Assembly: GCF_035621355.1 (NCBI RefSeq)
Contig: NZ_CP141769.1
Location: 620,001-684,000, forward strand
Direction: 5' to 3'
Length of the DNA: 64,000 bases
Source: Thiobacillus sp. SCUT-2
Lineage (GTDB): Bacteria > Pseudomonadota > Gammaproteobacteria > Burkholderiales > Thiobacillaceae
Below the pieces are notes generated by a model. It worked only from the letters and a program-made list of their open reading frames with translations. It did no database searches and was not told where the DNA came from. Position 1 is the first letter of the stretch. Every line of letters begins with the position of its first letter. Below, piece after piece: positions 19,190 to 30,601 of this stretch. A program made the translations under genes and the position numbers.

Positions 19190-20884
19190 TCAGGTGCTGA
19201 CGGGTTCGGCCAGCACCCGCGTCCAGCCCTCGCTGCGGTCGACGGGATTGCCGAGCGCAACGAACCTGCGCTCCTGCGACGCGCCCCCGTGAAGCTGGAA
19301 GACCTTGCCCAGCGCGAAGTGGACGGGGTCGAGGATGAGGGTGGCCGGGTCGCTGTCGAGCCACAGCCCGGGGTGCGGCAGGCTGGCACCGCTGTTGTCG
19401 AAGCCGTTGACGGTATAGCCCGAGTCGACGGTGTCGTGCAGCATGACCAGCGCCGGCCTTGCCGCGAGGGTTTCGATGCCCACCGAACTGGTCTCGTCGT
19501 TGAGCCGGGACAGCCGCCGCACGATGCCAAGCCGCCATTCGTGATCGTCGTGCGACTTGATGCCGATCAGCGCGCCGACCCGCAGCCAGTCCTTGTCGCG
19601 CGTCTCGACGATCGCGCCGTAGCCGTATTCGCTTTCGTCGTGCATCACCCAGCGCTCGACGTCCGGGGAGTTCTGGAAGGCCGGCATTTTCAGTTGGGAA
19701 ACCCGTTCGCGCGTGCGGTCGGTGATGAAACCATAGACCTGGACGTCGTCCGCTTCGTTGTAATTGATGCCGATGCCATAGGGCGACACGCTGGCAGGGG
19801 CGGCGGCGGCCTTGATCTGGCCGATGATGGCATTCAGGCCGTGTGCGACGTCGAGCAGCCGCTTGACGGTCTCGCGCGGCGCACGGCGCTGTTCCCGGTT
19901 GGCCAGGGAGGCCCATTGCCGGTGCAGGTGTTCGAGCAGTTCCTGGCTTTCCGCCGTGCGGGCCAGTTCGGTGAGGCCAAGCCCGGTCGGCGCCGTGCCG
20001 TCGCGCAGGCCTGCCTGGATCTGCTGCAGCCGCTGCAGCAGGTCGGCGGTGGCCCAGAAGCGCAGGGGCTTGTCGCTGTCGGCCTTGCGTACACGGCGCG
20101 GGCCGTGGTCGGCCGACAGGTCGACGACGAAGTTGTGGACGTTGGTGTCGATGCGCTCGTCGAGCCGGAGCATGCCGTGCCAGCCGCACAGCCAGCGGTC
20201 GACCAGATCGAGCTGTCTCGGATAGAGGGTGCCCGAGTTGGCCAGGTTCAGCATCAGGATATGCAGGTAGGCCGTTTCGCAGCTGCAGTCGGCACTGTCG
20301 TCGGCGTATGCCCGCTGGGTTCGCCGCGGGAAACCGCCGGTTTCGGCGATGCGATAGAGATTGTGCAGGCGCAGCCAGAGCTTCTCGCCGGCGGGGAGGT
20401 AGCGGATCGCCCGCCATTTCAGGAGCTGGCCGAAGGTGCGGATGGCGCGTAGCGTGAGGAGGGGGATCGTCTCGTCCTGGAGGGCGCCGGCGCCTTCGCG
20501 CGACAGGTGCAGCACGAAGGTGTGGTAACCGCGCGCAATTTCCCAGTAGAGGCCGTACACGGCGTGCCAGAGCTGGCTTTCGAGCGGCCGCGACATGCGC
20601 GGATTGCGCAGGTACTGGCGCACCAGCGTGTCCTGCAGGTCACGGCACCTTTCGTCCAGCAGCATGAAGACCGCGAGGCGATCTTTCGTGTATTCCGTCG
20701 AGTTTTCGTTAAACCGCCGGAGTGCCCCGAGAATCGCTTCCTGGCACTTGAAGGCGTCGCCGATGGGCAGGGACTCGAGCCAGCGGGTTGCCGTCTTGAG
20801 ATTGGCCAGCGGGTCGTCGGTTCGCTTGCCGAAAGGCGCCAGCTGGGCGAGGCGCGAAGCAAATTTGTTTGCCAGTGAAGTCAT
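19190..20884 (-). CDS. Conserved-looking protein of unknown function (564 residues)
   Basis: I do not recognise this protein. It is soluble, with no signal peptide or membrane segment. It is rich in helix-forming sequence up to about residue 390, followed by a beta-rich C-terminal part. Around residues 445-470 the stretch RRLSR followed by NDETSSVGIE loosely resembles the RxxxR and (D/N)xSxxG motifs of PilZ cyclic-di-GMP-binding domains, but spacing and residues are imperfect. It lies between alaS (81 bases upstream) and the pilus regulator. The gene starts at MTSLANKFASRLAQ. A role in c-di-GMP response is inference only. Confidence 0.75.
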   Translation of the reverse strand: MTSLANKFASRLAQLAPFGKRTDDPLANLKTATRWLESLPIGDAFKCQEAILGALRRFNENSTEYTKDRLAVFMLLDERCRDLQDTLVRQYLRNPRMSRPLESQLWHAVYGLYWEIARGYHTFVLHLSREGAGALQDETIPLLTLRAIRTFGQLLKWRAIRYLPAGEKLWLRLHNLYRIAETGGFPRRTQRAYADDSADCSCETAYLHILMLNLANSGTLYPRQLDLVDRWLCGWHGMLRLDERIDTNVHNFVVDLSADHGPRRVRKADSDKPLRFWATADLLQRLQQIQAGLRDGTAPTGLGLTELARTAESQELLEHLHRQWASLANREQRRAPRETVKRLLDVAHGLNAIIGQIKAAAAPASVSPYGIGINYNEADDVQVYGFITDRTRERVSQLKMPAFQNSPDVERWVMHDESEYGYGAIVETRDKDWLRVGALIGIKSHDDHEWRLGIVRRLSRLNDETSSVGIETLAARPALVMLHDTVDSGYTVNGFDNSGASLPHPGLWLDSDPATLILDPVHFALGKVFQLHGGASQERRFVALGNPVDRSEGWTRVLAEPVST

Positions 20885-20965
20885 GGTGTGCGAACTATCC
20901 GGTGGTCACGATGCGCGTTTCGACGCTTTACGGCAAATTTAGCAATATCCGTACCGGGACTCCAG

Positions 20966-23584
<2,619 letters not shown>

Positions 23585-23672
23585 TTTTTGAAGAGGGTGA
23601 GCGTGAACGACGGACAATAAGCGATTGTATCCGCTAAAGTTCCGGGCTCACAGGCGGCACGGGAAGGAAAAA

Positions 23673-24221
23673 ATGGACGAAGCGGCGGTCGACGCGGCGA
23701 TGCGCGAATGGATCGAAAAGGCGGTGATCGGGCTGAACCTGTGCCCGTTCGCCAAGGCGGTGTACGTGAAGAACCAGGTGCGCATCGTCGTGAGCCGCGC
23801 GCCGCATCTGGACGGTCTGCTGGAGGAGCTCGACCGCGAGCTGGATTTCCTCGCGGCGGCCGATCCGGCTGCGGTCGATACGACGCTCCTGGTTCATCCG
23901 ACCCTGCTGGCGGATTTCCTCGATTTCAACGACTTCCTGCAGATCGCGGAGGCGGCGGTCGGCGAGCACGGGCTCGAGGGCGTGATCCAGATCGCCAGCT
24001 TCCATCCGCGCTTCCAGTTCGAGGGGACCGCGCCCGACGACATCGGCAACTTCACCAACCGCGCGCCATTCCCCACGCTGCACCTGCTGCGCGAATCGAG
24101 CATCGAGCGCGCGGTCGCGGCTTTTCCGGAAGCCGAAACGATCTTCGAGCGCAACATCGAGACGCTCCGGCGGCTCGGCGAAACGGGCTGGGCGGCCCTG
24201 TGGCGCAGGGGCGACGACTGA
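23673..24221 (+). CDS. DUF1415 family protein
   Basis: The 182-residue protein has the family start pattern AMREWIEKAVIGLNLCPFAK and the ending TIFERNIETLRRLG. The function is unknown; the family is widespread in proteobacteria and is presumed cytoplasmic. The start was chosen by a GGAAGG ribosome site ahead of ATGGACGAAG; codons further upstream lie in the alaS promoter region. It is divergent from alaS and convergent with soxB, sharing a terminator with it. Confidence 0.85.
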   Translation: MDEAAVDAAMREWIEKAVIGLNLCPFAKAVYVKNQVRIVVSRAPHLDGLLEELDRELDFLAAADPAAVDTTLLVHPTLLADFLDFNDFLQIAEAAVGEHGLEGVIQIASFHPRFQFEGTAPDDIGNFTNRAPFPTLHLLRESSIERAVAAFPEAETIFERNIETLRRLGETGWAALWRRGDD

Positions 24222-24226
24222 GCCAA

Positions 24227-24254
24227 AAAAAAAAGGGGCCGCGGCCCCTTTTTT
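24227..24254. terminator. Bidirectional terminator between DUF1415 and soxB
   Basis: GGGGCC-GC-GGCCCC is flanked by A10 on the left and T6 on the right, giving a U-tract in both directions. It sits between two convergent stops (24221 and 24279). Confidence 0.9.
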
Positions 24255-24278
24255 GTCCGTTGGCGCTGCGCGCCCGCG

Positions 24279-26021
24279 TCAGGAATACGAATTGTTGTAG
24301 TCGGCGATGCCGGGGTTCTGCTTGCCGACGCCGACGATCCTGGGCGAGTTCAGCTTGACGCCCTTGATGACCTGCTTGTCGCGCAGATAGGCCGACACCA
24401 CCTCCCAGATCGGCTCGCCCTGCACGCCCTCGCCGACCGGCGCCCAGCCGGCGACCTTGTAGGTCTTGTCGGCGTCGACCGGCTTGCCCTTCAGCATCAT
24501 GTTGCTGATGCGGTTGCCGATCGTCTTGGTCGGGTCGATCGTGTACTCGATGCCGCCGACGCGGACCATGTCGCCCCCCTGCTGGTAGTAGGGGTCGGCG
24601 TTGAAGAGGTTGTCGGCCACGTCTTCCATGATGCTCTTGATGGTCGCGCCGGTCATCTCGGTCAGCGTCGTCTCCGGATACGTGATCGCGGTCTGGTCCA
24701 TCAGGCGCTCCATCGTGATGGCGTCGCCCGGCAGCAGCGTGGTGCCCCAGCGGAAGCCCGGCGAGAAGGCCGCATCCGCACCCTTGACCGCCATCAGCGC
24801 GTCGACGATGAGCTGGTCCCAGGTGCCGTTGAAATTGCCGCGGCGATAGAGGAAATCGTCGGTGACCGCGAGCTTCTCGTTGAGCTTGTCCTCGTAGGGC
24901 GCGCGCACCTTCTTGATCAACGCGTCCATCCCCGGGTCGGCCGGCAGCAGGTTGGAGAACACCGGCAGCAGGCGGTACTTGTAGCTCTGGATCTTGCCGC
25001 CGCGCACGTCGAAGTCCATGACGCCGAGGAACTTGCCGTTGGACCCGGCATTGGTGACCAGCGTGACGCCCTTGGCGTTCTTGACCTGGACCGGACGCGG
25101 CACCCCGTCGTGCGTGTGGCCGCCGAAGATGGCGTCGATGCCGGTGACGCGGGTCGCCATCTTGAGGTCGACGTCCATGCCGTTGTGCGACAGCACGACG
25201 ACGACCTGGGCGCCCTTGGCGCGCGCCTCGTCGACCCACTTCTGCATGCTGTCGTCACGGATGCCGAAGCTCCAGTCCGGCACCATGTAGCGCGGGTTGG
25301 CGATCGGCGTGTAGGGGAAGGCCTGGCCGATCACGGCGACCTTGACGCCGTTCATTTCCTTCATCACGTAGGGCTTGAAGACCTGGTCGCCGAAGTCGTT
25401 GGTGACGATGTTCTGCGCGACGAAATCGACGCCGGCGTTCTTGAAGTCCTTGTTGACGATCTCCGTCACGCGGTCGGCGCCGAAGGTCGCCTCCCAGTGT
25501 GGGGTCATGACGTTGACGCCGAGCGCGATCCCGGCGTCGACCATGTCCTGGGCGTTGGTCCACAGCGAGGTCGCCGAACCCTGCCAGGTATCGCCGCCGT
25601 CCAGCAGCAGGGCCCCGGGGCGCTGCACGCGCATCCTGTCGACCAGCGTCTTCAGGTGGGCGAAGCCGCCGACCTTGCCGTAGACCTTCGCCGCTTCGGT
25701 GAAGTCGAGGTAGGTGAACGCATGCGCCTCGGCGGTCCCGGGCTTGATGCCGTAATACTTCAGCAGGTGCTGTCCGACGAGATGCGGCGGCTTGGCGTAG
25801 GCGACGCCGACGCCGAGGTTGACGTTGGGTTCGCGGAACCAGACCGGGGTCAGCTGGGCGTGGCAGTCCGTGAAGTGCAGGAAGGACACGTTGCCATGGC
25901 GCGGCACATCGTAGAAGTTGGCGGGGGCCTGGCCGGCCAGGGCGGACTTGCTGTCCAGGGCCATGCCGGATGCTGCGGCGACAGCGAGCAATTGCAGAAA
26001 CTCGCGGCGGTTCATGTGCAT
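24279..26021 (-). CDS. soxB: SoxB, thiosulfohydrolase of the Sox system
   Basis: The 580-residue periplasmic enzyme has a Tat signal (NRREFLQLLAVAAA). The metallophosphoesterase-like domain carries TDCHAQ (Asp52, His54), GGDTWQGSATS, LSHNGMD and GGHTHD metal-site motifs, and a 5'-nucleotidase-like C-terminal domain follows. SoxB hydrolyses the sulfone group from the S-thiosulfonate bound on SoxYZ, releasing sulfate. The first ATG (MHMNRREF) has GAGGAC about 6 bases before it. It is separated from soxA by a terminator and palindrome and so is probably transcribed apart from soxXYZA. Confidence 0.97.
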   Translation of the reverse strand: MHMNRREFLQLLAVAAASGMALDSKSALAGQAPANFYDVPRHGNVSFLHFTDCHAQLTPVWFREPNVNLGVGVAYAKPPHLVGQHLLKYYGIKPGTAEAHAFTYLDFTEAAKVYGKVGGFAHLKTLVDRMRVQRPGALLLDGGDTWQGSATSLWTNAQDMVDAGIALGVNVMTPHWEATFGADRVTEIVNKDFKNAGVDFVAQNIVTNDFGDQVFKPYVMKEMNGVKVAVIGQAFPYTPIANPRYMVPDWSFGIRDDSMQKWVDEARAKGAQVVVVLSHNGMDVDLKMATRVTGIDAIFGGHTHDGVPRPVQVKNAKGVTLVTNAGSNGKFLGVMDFDVRGGKIQSYKYRLLPVFSNLLPADPGMDALIKKVRAPYEDKLNEKLAVTDDFLYRRGNFNGTWDQLIVDALMAVKGADAAFSPGFRWGTTLLPGDAITMERLMDQTAITYPETTLTEMTGATIKSIMEDVADNLFNADPYYQQGGDMVRVGGIEYTIDPTKTIGNRISNMMLKGKPVDADKTYKVAGWAPVGEGVQGEPIWEVVSAYLRDKQVIKGVKLNSPRIVGVGKQNPGIADYNNSYS

Positions 26022-26079
26022 GGGAGTGTCCTCAGAAAAAGCATGGCGGACATTGTCGGTGGCACAAAACGGCCCGTAA

Positions 26080-26085
26080 ATAGTA
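26080..26085 (-). promoter_or_regulatory. Possible -10 element for a separate soxB promoter
   Basis: TACTAT on the minus strand lies about 60 bases before the soxB ATG. No good -35 is present at the right spacing; that position is covered by the 24-bp palindrome at 26094-26117. This would fit a regulated promoter, but the evidence is thin. Confidence 0.3.
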
Positions 26086-26093
26086 GCTCCCGC

Positions 26094-26117
26094 TCATTTC
26101 CTGCCGGCAGGAAATGA
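26094..26117. promoter_or_regulatory. Perfect 24-bp palindrome upstream of soxB
   Basis: TCATTTCCTGCC (26094-26105) is followed directly by its exact reverse complement (26106-26117). It abuts the soxA terminator and is 73 bases before soxB. It could be an operator at the -35 position of a soxB promoter or a second hairpin reinforcing termination. Confidence 0.6.
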
Positions 26118-26142
26118 AAAAGCCCGGCGAACCGGGCTTTTT
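26117..26142 (-). terminator. Terminator between soxA and soxB
   Basis: An 11-bp perfect stem (AAAAAGCCCGG / CCGGGCTTTTT) with a CGAA loop has A/T tracts on both sides. It lies 16 bases beyond the soxA stop. It should end most soxXYZA transcription before soxB. Confidence 0.88.
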
Positions 26143-26158
26143 CGTGGGTCGGCGCCGC

Positions 26159-27004
26159 TTACTTGCGGAACACCGAGGCCTTCATCGGCAGTCCGTTGGA
26201 CATCGCCGAGTGGAAATACTCCAGATCGTTCATGGCGGTGCTGTCCTCGGCGGGCGGCACGGCGCGGATCATCTTGAAGCAGCCGGTATAGCGGCCCTGC
26301 AGGGTCACGAGGTTGTCGCCGCCACGGAACACGGGCCAGTGGACGGCCTGGCCAATGACCGGAGAGAGCACTTCGGAACGCAGGCGGGTGCCGGCATTCT
26401 GGATGTGGCACGTCGCGCACGCGAAGTTGAGCTGACCCGTGCGGCGGAAGAACATGTTCTTGCCCTCTTCGTAGGCAGCCATGGCCTTCGGACCCTGAAC
26501 CTTGACGTTCATGATCATGCCGTCAGACAGCGTACGCATGTACGCCGTCAGCAAGCCGATGGTCTTCGGATCGCTCAGCTTGAACGGTGCCTCGCCATTC
26601 GCCACGCGGCAGTCGTTGATGGCATCTTCCAGCGTCACGACCTTGCCCTTGGCCTCGTCGAACATCGGATAGTTGCCGGCGATCTGCTTGCCGCCATTGG
26701 GCAGGCAGTCGGCGTAGGTCTTGCCATTCTTGAAGGGCGTCTCCCACAGCTTGCGGCCGGCGTCGATCTGCGAATCGAAGGGCGGGAATTCCATGATCGC
26801 GTCGTACTGCGCCTTGCTGTCGGGATCGAACGCCAGCGCGCCGTAGACGTAGTCGTCGATCTTGACGTTGGGGTACTTGGATGTGAAGTACTTGATGAGA
26901 TTCTGCTTGTCCTGTTCGGGCGAAGCATGGGCAGTAGCGACGCCCAGCGCGATGCCCAAGCCGGCCATCCCTGTCAGCAGTTTCATGATGATTTTTTGTT
27001 TCAT
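26159..27004 (-). CDS. soxA: SoxA, cytochrome c subunit of SoxAX (single-heme type)
   Basis: The 281-residue periplasmic protein has a signal peptide ending near ATAHA. A single c-type heme motif, CATCH, is at residues 196-200. The catalytic heme-ligand cysteine is Cys242 in GRYTGCFKM. The first-heme region has lost CxxCH and instead has a lone Cys100 and Cys132, as in single-heme SoxA where a disulfide replaces the heme. With SoxX it oxidatively joins thiosulfate to the SoxYZ carrier cysteine. GGACGG precedes the ATG. Confidence 0.96.
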   Translation of the reverse strand: MKQKIIMKLLTGMAGLGIALGVATAHASPEQDKQNLIKYFTSKYPNVKIDDYVYGALAFDPDSKAQYDAIMEFPPFDSQIDAGRKLWETPFKNGKTYADCLPNGGKQIAGNYPMFDEAKGKVVTLEDAINDCRVANGEAPFKLSDPKTIGLLTAYMRTLSDGMIMNVKVQGPKAMAAYEEGKNMFFRRTGQLNFACATCHIQNAGTRLRSEVLSPVIGQAVHWPVFRGGDNLVTLQGRYTGCFKMIRAVPPAEDSTAMNDLEYFHSAMSNGLPMKASVFRK

Positions 27005-27073
27005 GCCGTCCTCCAGAAACCTGATGATTGACGCGGGAGCGGGACCGCGGGTCCCGCTCGGGTTCAGGCCGAC

Positions 27074-27388
27074 TCAGCCGATGACGGCTTCGGCGCTGTT
27101 CTTGTCGCCTTTGTTGTCGACCCAGTTGACGACGACCTTGTCGCCCTTTTTCGGGCCCTTCACCTTGAACCCGAGGTAGGGGTTCTTGGAGACGCCGCCG
27201 GAGAGACCGGCGTCCAGCACTTTCGCGCCGTTGACGGTCGCGGTCACGTCGGTGATGTAGTGGGCGGGCACCAGTTGGCCGGTTTTGGCGTCCTTGCGCA
27301 GGCCGGTTTCCATGGGGTGGTTCATCAGCACTTTGACATCGGCAACATCGCCGGCCATCGTGGCTCGAATACGCATCGGTTCAGCCAT
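27074..27388 (-). CDS. soxZ: SoxZ, sulfur carrier complex subunit
   Basis: The 104-residue protein has an immunoglobulin-like fold and the family features MRIRA, VKVLMNHPMETGLRKD and HYITDV. It has no signal peptide and is carried to the periplasm with Tat-exported SoxY. It scaffolds the SoxY carrier arm. It is 69 bases upstream of soxA. The 80-base gap before it contains a GTCCCC-GGT-GGGGAAC-like stem that may tune translation or mRNA stability. Confidence 0.96.
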   Translation of the reverse strand: MAEPMRIRATMAGDVADVKVLMNHPMETGLRKDAKTGQLVPAHYITDVTATVNGAKVLDAGLSGGVSKNPYLGFKVKGPKKGDKVVVNWVDNKGDKNSAEAVIG

Positions 27389-27468
27389 TGGGCTTTCCTT
27401 TCCTTGTAACAGATGTCCCCGGTGGGGAACTCAATTCGACAAATTCGGTGGGTGCGACGTGAGGCGAT

Positions 27469-27936
27469 TCAGCCGCCGCAGCCACCGATGGTGACCTTGA
27501 CTTCCTTGGCGGCGGTGTAGGACTTGCCGCCAGCGGTGATCACCGCGCGCACCAGCGAGGTCTGGCCCATCTTGATGCGGGTCGAGATATAGCCTTCGGC
27601 GCCGCCCATCAGGCCGAAATCGGCGACCAGCGGGGTCTGGTTCTTCTCGGCCAGGATCGCGATGGCAGAAGTGCCGGGGATATTGCTGGTGACTTCCACC
27701 GGGACGACCGCGCCGTTTTCGGCGATGTCCGGTGCCTTGATGGTGATGTCCTTGGAGTCGGCCGGGGAGACGGCTCCCATGTTTTTCAGGGCGTCGCCGA
27801 CGCTCTTGGCCTCGAAGGCGCTGCGCGGGACGCCCGCGAGGGCCTGGGTGGGCTTCAGCAGCCCGGCAGCCACGGCCACGGCCACGGTGCCGGCGCCGGC
27901 AGCGCCTTTCAGTACGTTTCTACGAAGTGCATTCAT
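27469..27936 (-). CDS. soxY: SoxY, sulfur-carrying subunit
   Basis: The 155-residue protein has a Tat signal (ALRRNVLKGAAGAG) and ends in GGCGG, whose cysteine carries the sulfur intermediates on a swinging arm. The start MNALRRN was chosen because GGAGAT lies 8 bases upstream; eight further in-frame codons upstream lack support. It lies between soxX (36 bases away) and soxZ in the usual X-Y-Z-A order. Confidence 0.97.
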   Translation of the reverse strand: MNALRRNVLKGAAGAGTVAVAVAAGLLKPTQALAGVPRSAFEAKSVGDALKNMGAVSPADSKDITIKAPDIAENGAVVPVEVTSNIPGTSAIAILAEKNQTPLVADFGLMGGAEGYISTRIKMGQTSLVRAVITAGGKSYTAAKEVKVTIGGCGG

Positions 27937-27972
27937 TGAGCGTATCTCCTGATTGAACAATGCAACGGGTAA

Positions 27973-28335
27973 TTACAGACCGTAGATGAAGTCGGTCACT
28001 TTATCGATCTCCGCTTCGGTCAACACCCCGTGCTTGCCGAAAGGAATCATGCTGCTGGAGGGGTTGGCGACGGTCGCATCCCAAATCTGGGCACGCAGCT
28101 TCGCCTTGTCGGGATAGCGGGCGCTCATGGCGATGAGGGGCGGACCGATCAGGCCGGGCGATTCGGCATCGGGTACGGTCGGCATGGCGTGGCAGGCAAG
28201 GCAGTTGCCCTTGGTGCGGTCAAACGCGATCTGCTTGCCGGTAAGCTCCTTCGCGGCATCGGCCGCGAGCGCGCTGCCCGTCAGCGTGATTGCGCCCAAC
28301 GCGCAGGCCGTGATTAGCTGATGCATCTTTCGCAT
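27973..28335 (-). CDS. soxX: SoxX, cytochrome c subunit of SoxAX
   Basis: The 120-residue monoheme cytochrome c has a signal peptide ending near ALA and heme motif CLACH (residues 45-49). The distal ligand is probably the methionine in SSSMIPFG. Two ATGs are close. AGGAGG touches the first (28341) but lies 6 bases before the second (28335), so I take MRKMHQ as the start. It is the first gene of soxXYZA; its promoter should lie in 28342-28539. Confidence 0.95.
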   Translation of the reverse strand: MRKMHQLITACALGAITLTGSALAADAAKELTGKQIAFDRTKGNCLACHAMPTVPDAESPGLIGPPLIAMSARYPDKAKLRAQIWDATVANPSSSMIPFGKHGVLTEAEIDKVTDFIYGL

Positions 28336-28405
28336 GGTCATCCTCCTGGTTCTTGACGTGGTAGTGAAAGCGTCTGCCGCTTGGAAGTGCCGTGCAGTCA
28401 ACGCT

Positions 28406-28419
28406 ATCCAGTGATGGAT
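28406..28419. promoter_or_regulatory. Possible operator upstream of soxX
   Basis: ATCCA-GTGA-TGGAT is a perfect dyad in the 204-base gap between soxX and the protease gene, 71-84 bases before the soxX start. An outer CTATCC...GGATAG repeat overlaps it. No regulator gene is adjacent, so the binder is unknown. Confidence 0.3.
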
Positions 28420-28539
28420 GGGTTCAAGGATAGTGGAATTGCTTTTTGCCACGCAAGGCCGCACGGGCATATTTCCGGCCCAATCGCAGGGTAAATTCCT
28501 ACCAGCGGCGGCGGCGCGCTCGAAAACGCTGCGCGCGGC

Positions 28540-29961
28540 CTATTTCTTCTTGCGCTGTTCCTTTTCCATTTCCACCCATTCGCGGCGCTGCGCTTCCGCC
28601 GCGGACATCTCGTGGAAATCGCCATCCCCGGCCTTGATGCCGAGGTTGATCTGTTCGATCGCGGCGACCAGGTCGCCGCTCAGGGCGTCGGCTTCGGCCT
28701 GCGCGCGATGGCTCTGCAGGCGGTGGCCGAGCTGCGCGTGTGTCTGGGCTGCGAGGCGCCACAGCCGACGATCCTGCGGGTAGAGCGCCAACTGCCCGTT
28801 GGCGACCGCGAGGGCGTCCTGGCTGCGCTGCGCGCTCAGCAGCGCTTCGAGATAGCCATACTGCAGCGGGCGGTATCCGGGATAGGCCGTGGTCGCCTGC
28901 TGGTAGCGCTGCAGGGCAAGTGGCAGGTTGCCCGCGGCGGATGCCGCATAGGCGCCCAGCTGCAGGATCATCGGATCGGCGTTCTTGCCGGACGGGAGTT
29001 TCTGCAGTTCCGCCTCGGCTTCCTTGAACCGTCGTGCGCGCAGCAGGGCGCTGACCAGGCCGTAGCGGGCGGCGACCTCGCTGCTGTAGCGCTTGTCCTT
29101 GAGCATGCCGCGTGCGGCGATGACCGCGTCGTCCGGCGTGTTTTCCCGTGCGCGCAGGCGTGCGCGCACCAGCTGGAACTCGAGGCTGCCCTGCACCTGC
29201 CGATACGGCGCGGAGTCGCTGCGCGCTTCCATGTCGGCGATACGCTCGCTGGTGAGAGGGTGGGTGCGCAGGTAGGCCGGGGCGCTGGTGTCGTAGAACC
29301 GGTTGGCGCGCTGGAGCCGCTCGAAGAACGTGCTCATTGCGCGCGGATCGAAGCCGGCCCGCGTGAGCATGTCGTAGCCGAGGCGATCGGCTTCCCGCTC
29401 GTATTCCCGCGTGTAGGCCAGCTGATTCTGGATCGAGTAGGCCTGGGTCGAGGCGATGGCGGCGCCGGCGACGTTGGGATTGGAGCGTGAGGCCAGCAGC
29501 GCGAGCGCCAGCGCCGCCATCGTCGGCCAGTAGCTCTGGCTTTGCGCCTCGACCATGCGGGCGAGATGGTTCTGGGTGACGTGGGAGATCTCGTGTGCGA
29601 TGACGCCAGCCAGCTCCGACTCGCTCTGCGCCGCGAGCAGGAGCCCGGTGTGGACGCCGATGTTGCCGCCGGGCAGCGCAAAGGCGTTGATGGTGGGGTC
29701 GTCGACGACGAAGAAGGTGAAGGTGCGCTGGTTGCGCCCGCTCACCGACACGAGCCGGTAGCCCAGCTGGTTGAGGTAGGTCTCGATCTCGGGATCGTCG
29801 AGATAGCGCGGGTCAGCGTAGACGTCGCGCATGATGGCGCGTCCGAGCGCCTGTTCGTCCTGATCGGAAAAGTATTGCCGCGACACTTCGCCGAGGTCGG
29901 GCAGGTCGGCCGCCAGCACGGGCTGAACGGCGAGCATGAAGGCGAGGAACAGGCGCAGCAT
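28540..29961 (-). CDS. BepA-like M48 metalloprotease with TPR repeats
   Basis: The 473-residue periplasmic protein has a signal peptide ([14 protein letters not shown]) and the zinc-protease motif HEISH. A downstream [10 protein letters not shown] supplies the third ligand. Several tetratricopeptide repeats occupy the C-terminal half (about residues 280-450). BepA/YfgC proteins help assemble or degrade outer-membrane proteins such as LptD. The start MLRLFLAF fits a signal sequence; the open frame extends upstream without one. It is divergent from moaC with an 81-base gap. Confidence 0.88.
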   Translation of the reverse strand: MLRLFLAFMLAVQPVLAADLPDLGEVSRQYFSDQDEQALGRAIMRDVYADPRYLDDPEIETYLNQLGYRLVSVSGRNQRTFTFFVVDDPTINAFALPGGNIGVHTGLLLAAQSESELAGVIAHEISHVTQNHLARMVEAQSQSYWPTMAALALALLASRSNPNVAGAAIASTQAYSIQNQLAYTREYEREADRLGYDMLTRAGFDPRAMSTFFERLQRANRFYDTSAPAYLRTHPLTSERIADMEARSDSAPYRQVQGSLEFQLVRARLRARENTPDDAVIAARGMLKDKRYSSEVAARYGLVSALLRARRFKEAEAELQKLPSGKNADPMILQLGAYAASAAGNLPLALQRYQQATTAYPGYRPLQYGYLEALLSAQRSQDALAVANGQLALYPQDRRLWRLAAQTHAQLGHRLQSHRAQAEADALSGDLVAAIEQINLGIKAGDGDFHEMSAAEAQRREWVEMEKEQRKKK

Positions 29962-30042
29962 CAGCGAGGCGTGCCGCAGCGGGCAGGGAGAGGCGTCGTC
30001 ATTTGGTTTAGGATGCCGGAATTCCCGACTAGGTTCCTGACT

Positions 30043-30522
30043 ATGAGCGAATTCACCCATTTTGACGAGCGCGGACAGGCCGTGATGGTCGACGTGGCGG
30101 ACAAGGCCGAGACGCGCCGCGTCGCCGTTGCGGATGGGCGTATCCGCATGTTACCCGAAACGCTTGCGCGCATCCTGAAGGGGCAGGCCGCGAAGGGTGA
30201 CGTGCTCGGCATCGCGCGCGTGGCGGCGATCCAGGCGACCAAGCGAACCGCCGAGCTGATCCCGCTGTGCCATCCGATCGCCTTGACCAAGGCGCGCGTC
30301 GAGTTCAGCCACGATGCCGTGGAGTCGTGGATCGCCTGCACGGTGACCGCCGAGACCGTCGGCAGGACGGGCGTGGAAATGGAGGCGCTGACCGGCGTGT
30401 CCGTTGCACTGCTGACGATCTACGACATGTGCAAGGCGGTCGACCGCGGCATGGTGATAGGCGACGTCCGCCTGCTGGAGAAGCAGGGCGGCCGCTCCGG
30501 CCACTGGCGGGCGCCGGCCTGA
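30043..30522 (+). CDS. moaC: MoaC, cyclic pyranopterin monophosphate synthase
   Basis: The 159-residue protein carries the family signature from [14 protein letters not shown] through [18 protein letters not shown] to [20 protein letters not shown]. Together with MoaA it converts GTP to cyclic pyranopterin monophosphate, the first step of molybdenum cofactor synthesis. No other moa gene is in the window. Its position 1.6 kb before soeA, which needs the cofactor, may be meaningful. Confidence 0.96.
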   Translation: MSEFTHFDERGQAVMVDVADKAETRRVAVADGRIRMLPETLARILKGQAAKGDVLGIARVAAIQATKRTAELIPLCHPIALTKARVEFSHDAVESWIACTVTAETVGRTGVEMEALTGVSVALLTIYDMCKAVDRGMVIGDVRLLEKQGGRSGHWRAPA

Positions 30523-30601
30523 GCGGACGCTGGTCATAACGTTCTCTTGCGTGCCCCGGGGGCTGCGGCAAGATTGCCGCGTCCTGTTCCAGAGCCTGCC
30601 T

